From the NCBI GenBank assembly GCA_003514765.1, contig DOOY01000184.1:1-5561 (forward strand): a stretch of 5,561 bases of DNA, given 5' to 3'. Below, piece by piece: positions 1 through 4,833 of this stretch (its first letter is position 1; every line of letters begins with the position of its first letter). A program made the translations under genes and the position numbers. The DNA comes from Nitrosomonas sp. Lineage in GTDB: Bacteria > Pseudomonadota > Gammaproteobacteria > Burkholderiales > Nitrosomonadaceae. Below the pieces are notes generated by a model. That model had not been told where the DNA came from and ran no database searches. It was given only the letters and a program-made list of their open reading frames with translations.

Positions 1-13
1 CGTTCGTTGCTAA

Positions 14-190
14 TCAGGAACTGTTTTGCCGCATGTGCTCCTGTGTCAAACGATCCAAATCAAGATCGGCGAGTAATAGCTGAGAGCCGTAATGAAAACG
101 TTTGGATTCCGTTATTAACGTGCCATTCTCATAAACCATCCCATGCCCATCCCAGGCAAGATCCGTAGTTGATTTTCCTGTGCCGAAACC
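14..190 (-). pseudogene. nadE: Internal fragment of glutamine-dependent NAD synthetase (glutaminase domain)
   Basis: The minus strand reads GFGTGKSTTDLAWDGHG, then MVYENG, ESKRF, GSQLLLADLDLDRL and HMRQNS. This is the end of the nitrilase-like glutaminase domain of glutamine-dependent NAD synthetase, which supplies ammonia for the last step of NAD synthesis; the family typically shows GFGESTTDLAWDG, YENGELLAE and ADVDLDRLRQERMR-NSF here. The fragment is about 58 codons against well over 500 in a full gene. In the same frame, two stops lie just upstream (about 191-202), and a TGA at 14-16 falls where the family continues with NSF. The glutaminase catalytic residues lie outside the fragment, and no synthetase domain is present within the window. 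A one-base shift near position 18 would reopen the frame to the window edge, so the downstream part could continue outside. The family identification is firm; calling it a decayed remnant is inference. Confidence 0.72.
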
Positions 191-546
191 CTACAACTGT
201 TACCAGATCAAGCGACTGTGAAGCTGTGAGCACACGATGGAGCGCGTCAATGGCGTGCTTCCTGCTGACAGCGTCACCCACAATCCTGGACCGCTACGCT
301 GTTTGGGGGAGGTGAATATCGAGGACTTCCGGTTGAGACCCTTCCTGAAAGCAAGTTCGGTAGATTCCATTCGTAGCCACTGCGCCACCATACCGCCGGT
401 CAATGGTTGCTTGTCGCGCCACGGTGCTACTATATCGATAGGGAAAGATTTTTCTGCAACCAAGCGCGTATAGCTGAGCCAGTGCCCGCGACGTCGAGCG
501 AATCCCGGAAGCCGTTTCAGACATGGTGCTTTCGTAGATAACGCAA
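191..546. other. Low-information stretch, no intact gene recognised
   Basis: About 350 bases between the nadE fragment and the hairpin. Both strands contain open stretches of 78-96 codons that overlap in different frames, and none has a convincing ribosome binding site or a domain I recognise. The minus-strand frame shared with the nadE fragment includes PLTGGMVAQWLR and RKGLNRKSSIF, and another minus frame includes AIDALHRVLTASQSLDLVTVV. These look more protein-like than random and could be pieces of one or more decayed genes split by frameshifts, but I cannot assign a family. By eye the base composition is richer in G+C than the operon that follows, which suggests a different history. Confidence 0.4.
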
Positions 547-587
547 TGAATGTGCAGACTGCACACGTAGTGCAGTCTGCACATTCA
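547..587. repeat. Perfect 18-bp inverted repeat, 5-nt loop
   Basis: The arm TGAATGTGCAGACTGCAC (547-564) and its exact reverse complement (570-587) flank the loop ACGTA. It starts one base beyond the stop codon of the peroxidase gene (589-591), so in that transcript it would form a very stable 3' hairpin. No T-tract follows on either strand, so it is not a classical Rho-independent terminator. It could act as a transcript-end stabiliser, a Rho-assisted terminator, or the boundary of a lost mobile element, since it lies where decayed DNA meets the intact operon. Confidence 0.85.
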
Positions 588-588
588 A

Positions 589-1776
589 TTATAACTGGTC
601 TTTACCCGTCAAGGACCCCAGGAATGCTTTGATATCTCTAACCATCCCATGGCCGACATGATCTAGACCCAGTTGATGTTTTGCCATTAATTGAATTGCT
701 TCATCTAAAGTTTCAACTGAACCATCATGAAAATATGGTCCTGTTTTAGTAATATTTCGTAGACTCGGCACTTTAAATACCTTCTTGTCGCTTTCAAGAC
801 CAGTCACTTCAAAGCGACCCATATCTGATGTTTCATATGGTTCAACAAGTCCGATTTTTTTGTATGAGTTGCCACCCAATGCAACACCATTGTGACAATT
901 GGTACAGCCCATATGCATAAACTTTTTCAGGCCTCTTTTCTCACTCTTATTCAACGCATCTTCGTCGCCATTAAGAAAATCATCAAAGCGTGAAGGGGTT
1001 AATAGTGTGCGCTCAAAAGCGCCAATCGCTTTACCAATATTATTGTAATTAAATGGATATTTTTCTTGACTAAATGCTTCTGCAAATAGTGTCTGATATT
1101 CATCAATGGCTTGTATTTTCTTTACAACAGCACTTTTATTTGGCATGCCCATTTCAACAGGATTCAAAATTGGGCCTAAAGCTTGTTCTTCCACATCTCT
1201 GGCGCGTCCATCCCAAAATTGAGCAATATGAAGTGCCGCATTCATGGTGGTGGGAGAATTTCTACCACCACGCTTACCTTCATGGCCTGGAGATGTGGGT
1301 TCATTATCCACGCCAAAATTGTTGAGTCCGTGACAGGAATTACAGGAAATTTTGTCATTGACTGATAACCTTGGATCCATATACAGCATTTTGCCAAGCT
1401 TAATCAGGGCTGCATTCTCTTCTTCATCAATAATTGATGCAGGTAATGGTTCAAAAAATTGCTTAACGTTGTTCATGTCATGATGCCCGTGACCACCCCC
1501 ATGCTTGCCTTCCTCATGCTCATCCCCATGACCACCACCATGCTTACCGCCTTTGTGACCATGCTCACCGCCTTGCATCATGCCACCTTTATGCCCGTGG
1601 TCGTCTCCATGTTTGCTTCCTTCATGCTTATTCCCATGATCGTGACCACTGCCATGCTTGCCTTCTTCCTGCTCATGGTTTTCCTGGTGTTCTTTGGAAG
1701 CACCGAGGTTTTTATTGTCATCTTGAGCGTATGCCTGGGCACTTAAAATTAGTGCGAGAAATAAAATAAGTTTCAT
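589..1776 (-). CDS. Periplasmic di-heme cytochrome c peroxidase (CcpA/MauG family) with His-rich N-terminal extension
   Basis: The family reduces hydrogen peroxide to water in the periplasm with electrons from small cytochromes or cupredoxins. The 395-aa product starts with a Sec signal peptide (residues 1-17, probable cut after AQAYA). Residues 30-99 form a Gly/Lys/Glu/Asp tract with 18 histidines, including two copies of KHGGGHG. The catalytic part starts near residue 105. It has two c-heme sites, CNSCH (145-149) and CTNCH (291-295), and family blocks RNSPTTMNAA (172-181), FWDGRARDVEEQALGPILNP (187-206), VPSLRN (336-341) and PYFHDGSVETL (347-357). Met319 in DMGRFEVTG is a candidate axial ligand to the second heme, but I am unsure. 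The His-rich tract is not part of standard peroxidases and suggests binding of Ni, Zn, Cu or Fe. The start is fixed by GGAGGTGA just upstream, almost a perfect Shine-Dalgarno. It is the last gene of the probable minus-strand operon, 72 bases after the Spy-like gene. Confidence in the family is very high; the electron donor and bound metal are unknown. Confidence 0.95.
   Translation of the reverse strand: MKLILFLALILSAQAYAQDDNKNLGASKEHQENHEQEEGKHGSGHDHGNKHEGSKHGDDHGHKGGMMQGGEHGHKGGKHGGGHGDEHEEGKHGGGHGHHDMNNVKQFFEPLPASIIDEEENAALIKLGKMLYMDPRLSVNDKISCNSCHGLNNFGVDNEPTSPGHEGKRGGRNSPTTMNAALHIAQFWDGRARDVEEQALGPILNPVEMGMPNKSAVVKKIQAIDEYQTLFAEAFSQEKYPFNYNNIGKAIGAFERTLLTPSRFDDFLNGDEDALNKSEKRGLKKFMHMGCTNCHNGVALGGNSYKKIGLVEPYETSDMGRFEVTGLESDKKVFKVPSLRNITKTGPYFHDGSVETLDEAIQLMAKHQLGLDHVGHGMVRDIKAFLGSLTGKDQL
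1480..1689 (-). repeat. His/Gly-rich coding repeat (metal-binding tract)
   Basis: This is the DNA coding residues 30-99 of the peroxidase. It is built from degenerate units encoding variants of KHGGGHG, EHGHKGG and SKHGDDHGH, with spacing irregular enough to suggest old repeat expansion followed by drift. On the opposite strand the same DNA reads as an apparent hydrophobic Met/Val/Thr/Ala protein, an artefact of the His and Gly codons. Confidence 0.8.
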
Positions 1777-1813
1777 GTCACCTCCATAATTTATATCAAC
1801 AGCTTTTTATTGG

Positions 1814-1847
1814 TAAATTCCCTCGCTCTTTGAAACGAGGGAATTTA
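1814..1847. terminator. Intercistronic 12-bp-stem hairpin (terminator or mRNA stabiliser)
   Basis: The arm TAAATTCCCTCG (1814-1825) pairs perfectly with CGAGGGAATTTA (1836-1847) around a 10-nt loop. It begins one base after the stop codon of the Spy-like gene and lies before the peroxidase gene on the minus strand. No run of T follows on the minus strand, so full intrinsic termination is unlikely. Partial attenuation, or protection of the upstream message, would set different levels for the two genes. Confidence 0.6.
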
Positions 1848-1848
1848 A

Positions 1849-2442
1849 TTAATGATGATTATGTTCACTATCTTGATCACAATGTTGCATTTTCATTGTT
1901 TTGAGTTTGTTGATTTGATCAGTGGTTAAAACAGCATGAATCTCATGACGCTCCGTAATGTGATGTTCGACCATTGCATTGAAAGCATTCGTTTGATCCT
2001 TACCGATTTCGCGTAAACGGGCATCACTGGTACTGGGTTTCATACTTTCCTTTTTGAAGGTCTTCATGCTTTTTTTCAATTCTGCTTTGAGTTTTTTATG
2101 TTCCTGCTCGTGTTTCAAGTGCAGGCGTACGATTTTCCCCAATTGCTCATTACTGAGCTTTAATGTGTCTGAATGAGATATGACCATATGGGCATAATCA
2201 GGCCTATCCTTCTTCATGCTGCCATGTTTTTTGGCGCCGTGCTTGCTATCCCCCTCTTTACTCTTGTCGTGACTACCATGTGCACTTTCCTTATCTTGTT
2301 CATGCTGAGGGACCTGCGCTAGCATCAAACTCTTATTCAAAGATTGAGCACTTTCAGCTAATGAGATAGTTGGTACAGTAGAGATAGCAATAACGAATAC
2401 AGTACTAACAACAGTAGAAATTATGGATTTTGAATCAATCAT
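1849..2442 (-). CDS. Spy/ZraP/CnrX-like (LTxxQ) periplasmic metal-binding or chaperone protein
   Basis: Residue numbers count from the first ATG of the frame (199 aa, 2446-2448). A hydrophobic signal segment (about 9-31) ends with a plausible cut after SLA. A linker (47-80) is rich in His, Lys, Ser and Gly. A mostly helical domain follows with two LTxxQ-type motifs, LSNEQ (98-102) and LTTDQ (174-178), separated by highly charged helices (HLKHEQEHKKLKAELKKSMK). This matches the Spy/CpxP/ZraP/CnrX group of small periplasmic helical proteins, which act as chaperones in envelope stress or bind Zn, Ni, Co or Cu. Possible metal ligands cluster in EHHITERHEIH (161-171) and in the tail MQHCDQDSEHNHH. 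The second ATG (2440-2442) is preferred because AGGAG sits 8 bases before it but only 2 before the first ATG, giving 197 aa. It lies 30-36 bases after the preceding small ORF, so cotranscription is likely. The family is fairly certain; chaperone versus metal buffer is open. Confidence 0.85.
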   Translation of the reverse strand: MIDSKSIISTVVSTVFVIAISTVPTISLAESAQSLNKSLMLAQVPQHEQDKESAHGSHDKSKEGDSKHGAKKHGSMKKDRPDYAHMVISHSDTLKLSNEQLGKIVRLHLKHEQEHKKLKAELKKSMKTFKKESMKPSTSDARLREIGKDQTNAFNAMVEHHITERHEIHAVLTTDQINKLKTMKMQHCDQDSEHNHH

Positions 2443-2478
2443 GGTCATTTCTCCTAAATAGTTAAAAACAATCTTAAT

Positions 2479-2805
2479 TTAATAGCTTCCGCTATATTCC
2501 CAACCTAATGGTTCTGTTGCTCCCTTTCTAACTTTTATGCAAAGAATATTATGCATAGACGATTTTGGTGAGACATACTCATTTACCGGACTTTGCCCAA
2601 GTAACACATTATGCGATGGTATTTGCGGGATGGCTACAGTACGACGCTGGCTAGTACCTCCCGTGACTCCCAGGCAAACAGCATTCCATGTTGAGGCTAT
2701 GGAAGGGGCTTTACTATCGAGTGCGTCAAGAATGTCATGCGCTGTAGTAGTGGTCATTGATTCAATCATGTAACCACTCTTTGGCACACCTGACTGGTTA
2801 TTCAT
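2479..2805 (-). CDS. Hypothetical protein overlapping the end of arsR
   Basis: I do not recognise this 108-aa product. The frame stays open across the gap between the repressor and the Spy-like gene and extends upstream inside the repressor gene. The most economical start is the ATG at 2803-2805, which overlaps the repressor stop (AATGAATAA) and suggests translational coupling. Internal ATGs at 2767-2769 and 2752-2754 are alternatives giving about 96 and 91 aa. There is no signal peptide, no transmembrane segment and none of the His-rich composition of its neighbours. It has two cysteines (CLGVTGG and ILCIKV) and ends GWEYSGSY. Codon use looks ordinary, which favours a real gene, but I know no homologue and the antisense strand is also open for 78 codons. 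If real, its position makes it part of the metal/peroxide operon. Confidence 0.5.
   Translation of the reverse strand: MNNQSGVPKSGYMIESMTTTTAHDILDALDSKAPSIASTWNAVCLGVTGGTSQRRTVAIPQIPSHNVLLGQSPVNEYVSPKSSMHNILCIKVRKGATEPLGWEYSGSY
2482..2495 (-). other. Small hairpin with GNRA-type loop at the 3' end of the small ORF
   Basis: On the minus strand ATAGC and GCTAT enclose GGAA, a GNRA tetraloop. It covers the last codons of the hypothetical ORF. A T-rich run (TTGTTTTT) follows about 12 bases later, just before the ribosome binding site of the Spy-like gene. Five base pairs is little, so this is at most a weak attenuator or processing site. Confidence 0.3.
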
Positions 2806-3097
2806 TATCAGTTTCACAGTAGATGTCATATAGGACTTCCAGCACACGGCGTACACTGTCATCTTTCAAGGAATAATAAACGTTTTGCCCCTCACGTCTA
2901 TATTCCACAATACCCTCATAGCGTAAGCGTGACAAATGTTGCGATAACGCCGATTGACTCAAACCAATCAATTTTTCCAACTCGCTAACTGTGTGTTCCT
3001 GCTTAACAATGTTACATAACACCATCAAACGACTGGTATTTGCCATCGTCTTTAGTAATTTCGATGCCGCTTGAACATTTTTTTGCATATCGCGCAT
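2798..3097 (-). CDS. ArsR/SmtB-family repressor, BigR/SqrR/YgaV-like (two-cysteine type)
   Basis: A 99-aa winged-helix repressor. ASKLLKTMANTSRLMVLCNI (11-30) is the first helical pair and HTVSELEKLIGLSQSALSQH (35-54) the DNA-reading helices. The wing is REGQNVYYSLKD (68-79), followed by a C-terminal dimer helix. It lacks the CVC motif of arsenic/cadmium sensors. Instead it has one Cys at the end of LMVLC (Cys28) and one near the C-terminus in DIYC (Cys94). These are the two positions that form the reversible disulfide or polysulfide switch in BigR, SqrR and E. coli YgaV, so it may sense sulfane sulfur, peroxide or redox state rather than a metal. That assignment is inference from motif placement. 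The start is uncertain (ATG 3095-3097 or ATG 3086-3088) because neither has a good Shine-Dalgarno; a stop upstream in frame rules out an earlier start. It is first in the operon and probably represses itself through the palindrome in its promoter. Confidence 0.93.
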   Translation of the reverse strand: MRDMQKNVQAASKLLKTMANTSRLMVLCNIVKQEHTVSELEKLIGLSQSALSQHLSRLRYEGIVEYRREGQNVYYSLKDDSVRRVLEVLYDIYCETDNE

Positions 3098-3104
3098 ACT
3101 TATA

Positions 3105-3128
3105 TTATCTTATTATCTTATTATCTTA
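3105..3128. repeat. Three perfect tandem copies of TTATCTTA
   Basis: An 8-bp unit is repeated three times without change, between the repressor start and the palindrome. On the minus strand it reads TAAGATAA three times in the predicted 5' leader. One further TAAGATAA on the plus strand (3214-3221) lies inside the ferritin promoter spacer, so both divergent genes carry the motif in the sense direction. It may be an extra protein-binding site or an unstable repeat that varies leader length. Confidence 0.75.
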
Positions 3129-3144
3129 TACTAATATTAGTATA
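3127..3144. promoter_or_regulatory. 18-bp perfect palindrome, probable ArsR-family operator
   Basis: TATACTAATATTAGTATA is its own reverse complement. Its AT-rich dyad resembles operators of the ArsR/SmtB family. It overlaps the -10 box of the repressor promoter, so bound repressor would block RNA polymerase. It is about 64 bases upstream of the ferritin -35 box, so control of the ferritin from the same site is possible but less direct. Confidence 0.7.
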
Positions 3145-3169
3145 GCAGCTTATGCTACGTAAGCGTCAG
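3139..3169 (-). promoter_or_regulatory. Predicted promoter of the arsR operon (extended -10)
   Basis: The minus strand has TGCTATACT (3139-3147), an extended -10 element that can work without a strong -35. A weak -35 candidate, CTGACG (3164-3169), sits 19 bases upstream. Transcription would start inside the palindrome, leaving a leader of roughly 35 bases containing the tandem repeats. Confidence 0.45.
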
Positions 3170-3207
3170 TGCTTTTTTATTATCCAGACTGAACAAATTG
3201 CTAAGCT

Positions 3208-3238
3208 TTGACATAAGATAAATGGATAGAATTAAAAT
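3208..3238 (+). promoter_or_regulatory. Predicted ferritin promoter
   Basis: A consensus -35 TTGACA (3208-3213) is followed by TAAAAT (3233-3238) at a 19-base spacing, or TTAAAA (3232-3237) at 18. The spacer contains the TAAGATAA motif also seen in tandem on the other side of the divergent region. I see no clear Fur box, although the AT-richness would make a degenerate one hard to exclude. Confidence 0.4.
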
Positions 3239-3282
3239 TTCTTAATTTTTAACAATCGGTTAACTAACTCTAAGGGGTCATG

Positions 3283-3861
3283 ATGCAAAAACCAAGATTT
3301 ATGAGTACTATTTTTTTATTAGTTGCTTTTATTTTTTCGGCTCAAGCGCAAGAGGCCAGCCAGGTAGGAAAGCTGGATAGCAAAATGCAGAAAGCCTTAA
3401 ATGAGCAGATTAATGCAGAATTACATGCTGCATACTTATATCTTTCCATGGCTGCTTATTTTGAATCAAAAAGCTTGGTCGGAGCCGCCCATTGGATGCG
3501 CTTGCAAGCAAAGGAAGAAACTGAGCACGCCATAAAATTCTTTGATTATATTCATGATCGTGACGGTCGCGTTGTCCTAACAGGCATCAAGGCGCCCCCT
3601 AGTAATTGGGAGTCCCCTTTGGCTGCATTTCAAGATGCTTACCTACATGAGCAGAAGGTTACGGAAATGATTAATCGCTTGATAAAATTAACGGGCCAGG
3701 TAGAAGATGCTGCAACGCATAATTATCTACAATTTTTTGTGGCAGAGCAGGTCGAGGAGTTGATGTCGACTAAATTAGTTGTCGATCAACTGAATATGAT
3801 AGGAGATTCTGCTCCTGGATTGCTGATGATTGATAGGCAACTGGGTGAACGGGAAGATTAG
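3283..3861 (+). CDS. Bacterial non-heme ferritin (FtnA-like) with predicted Sec signal peptide
   Basis: Residue numbers count from the first ATG (3280-3282, 193 aa). Residues 31-188 align along their length with E. coli FtnA. The ferroxidase residues are all present: Glu47 (NAEL), Tyr54, Glu80 and His83 (KEETEH), Glu124 (YLHEQKV), and Glu156, Gln157, Glu159 and Glu160 (VAEQVEEL). It should therefore oxidise Fe(II) with oxygen or peroxide and store iron in a 24-mer cage. Ahead of this lies a 20-odd-residue extension: Lys and Arg, a hydrophobic core (FMSTIFLLVAFIFS), then AQAQ, a typical signal peptidase I site after residue 23 or 24. Normal bacterial ferritins are cytoplasmic and lack such an extension. 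The mature protein would be about 170 aa, close to FtnA's length. AAGGGG lies 5 bases before the second ATG (3283) and only 2 before the first, so I prefer the second. The gene is divergent from the arsR operon. Family very sure; export is predicted from sequence only. Confidence 0.93.
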   Translation: MQKPRFMSTIFLLVAFIFSAQAQEASQVGKLDSKMQKALNEQINAELHAAYLYLSMAAYFESKSLVGAAHWMRLQAKEETEHAIKFFDYIHDRDGRVVLTGIKAPPSNWESPLAAFQDAYLHEQKVTEMINRLIKLTGQVEDAATHNYLQFFVAEQVEELMSTKLVVDQLNMIGDSAPGLLMIDRQLGERED

Positions 3862-4306
3862 TAAAGAGTTTATTTATTTTTCACAGAATAGTGAGGAAGT
3901 CGACCCATTAACACTGACCTAAAAAGATGCTAGATCAAATCTAGTTTATAAAATCTGCAGGTGGGTATAGTCGCTAAATATGTGTGACAGCTTATCCTGC
4001 GTTCCTTACTGGGATAAACCCACCTGCTCCAGTTTTCAACCGCTCAAACACTAACTAGATTTAGTTATAACTCAGTTTGTGCAGTGTACCTACTTTTTCC
4101 CTGGTAATGCGTGTGTTGAGCTTACCCCGGTAAGCGACAATCTTATCGCTAGCCGAGCATTTTACATGCCGGTAATTTGTAATACTCTCGGTGTTTTCAC
4201 TCAGCCTGGGTTGGAAACAGATATTGCCAATATGTCAACTAACTTAATTTATTAAAAAATATGTCTGCTTAAGTCTTATTTTTATCTGGTTCCAATGACC
4301 GCCTGG
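3862..4306. other. Non-coding, inverted-repeat-rich intergenic region
   Basis: I find no credible gene in these 445 bases. They hold several short dyads: CTAGAT/ATCTAG (3930-3944), the long-range pair described separately (3957-4027), AACTA/TAGTT (4053-4066), GCTTACC/GGTAAGC with a 2-base loop (4120-4135), and AGCGA/TCGCT just after it. The last two are too tightly spaced to be accidental-looking, but no T-tract follows them. No transposase or integrase accompanies them, so this may be a decayed insertion element, a regulatory RNA region, or the end signal for the ferritin gene. Confidence 0.5.
3957..4027. ncRNA. Possible structured RNA or palindromic element (three-way junction)
   Basis: The outer stem GCAGGTGGGT (3957-3966) pairs perfectly with ACCCACCTGC (4018-4027). 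Inside it two smaller stems can form: GTCGC/GTGAC (3970-3974 with 3984-3988, one G-U) and TTATCC/GGATAA (3992-3997 with 4012-4017). The second abuts the outer stem with no unpaired base. Together they give a compact three-way junction about 95 bases after the ferritin stop. It matches no riboswitch or ribozyme core that I recognise. Strand is undetermined, and it could equally be a DNA element such as a transposon end. Confidence 0.35.
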
Positions 4307-4675
4307 CTATGTCCCGTCCTTGGCTTTGTGAATGAGCGCGGCAAGTTCCGGATCAATCGGCATCTTCTTAAATGGGCTGACATTGCTGCCACCAGTATTG
4401 CCCAATGGGATCAATCCCAGTACAGTTACCGTCGCGGCACCAACAATACGTACAACCTGACCGAGTGCTTCTTTGATGGCATGGTTACGAACAGCCCACG
4501 CCAACATTAATACATGCACTTTGACGTGCCAATAAGTTGATTCTTGTCCGAGAACATGCGCTCGTTCCAGGTGGGAAAACTCCTCGTCATAGTAACTTGC
4601 CGATCTGGCCGAGGCCGCTTTGTTAAGCTCTGCCTCAATATAGGGCTTTATCTGTTTGGAAAAGCTAGTTCGCAT
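4307..4675 (-). CDS. DUF3703 family protein
   Basis: The 122-aa product matches DUF3703 along its whole length. Diagnostic blocks are HLERAHVLGQ (35-44), two histidines spaced HVKVH (50-54), LGQVVRIVGAATVTVLGLIP (71-90), and GNTGGSNVSPFKKMPIDPEL (92-111). The family's function is not established. The central segment 71-90 is hydrophobic and could be a membrane-associated helix, but there is no signal peptide. AGGAG lies 8 bases before the ATG, supporting this start. It is transcribed alone on the minus strand: the unknown gene upstream is 158 bases away and the ferritin downstream is convergent. I recall members near metal-resistance genes in some genomes, which would suit this neighbourhood, but I cannot verify that here. 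Confidence 0.88.
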   Translation of the reverse strand: MRTSFSKQIKPYIEAELNKAASARSASYYDEEFSHLERAHVLGQESTYWHVKVHVLMLAWAVRNHAIKEALGQVVRIVGAATVTVLGLIPLGNTGGSNVSPFKKMPIDPELAALIHKAKDGT

Positions 4676-4833
4676 GGTGATCTCCTGACGCGCCGCATGA
4701 ATGTCTAGAAATGGAGCGTAGTGAAAGGTTCTTTCGCATTAAGTGTTTTTCATTCAAATCGCTCATTAATTTCATTTAAGAAAAATTGCCTGATGAACTC
4801 AAAAATAGTCAACTACGATTTATTTTGAAAAAA
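4676..4833. other. Short intergenic gap, no clear signals
   Basis: An AT-rich 158-base gap between two minus-strand genes. An imperfect dyad (TCAAAAATAG near 4799 against TATTTTGA near 4821) might end transcription of the upstream gene. No convincing promoter for the DUF3703 gene is visible. Confidence 0.25.

Noticed and set aside
237..473. 78-aa plus-strand ORF and overlapping minus-strand ORFs (200-463, 294-584)
   Set aside because: All overlap one another in a decayed region, have no good ribosome binding site and match no family I know. One of them starts inside the perfect hairpin.
1459..1746. Apparent hydrophobic 95-aa membrane protein on the plus strand
   Set aside because: It is the antisense of the His/Gly-rich tract of the peroxidase. 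His and Gly codons read backwards give Met, Val, Thr and Ala. It has no ribosome binding site and overlaps a certain gene.
2537..2773. 78-aa plus-strand ORF opposite the small hypothetical gene
   Set aside because: No ribosome binding site and out of step with the local operon direction. The minus-strand frame is longer and fits the gap between genes.
3105..3128. CRISPR-like repeats
   Set aside because: The units are 8 bp and directly tandem with no spacers, so this is a simple tandem repeat.
4020..4120. Integron attC or attI site
   Set aside because: There are AAC and GTT words near the dyads, but the paired core sites do not fit the attC layout, and no integrase is present.
4295..4510. 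71-aa plus-strand ORF
   Set aside because: Antisense shadow of the DUF3703 gene, which is well supported along its full length.
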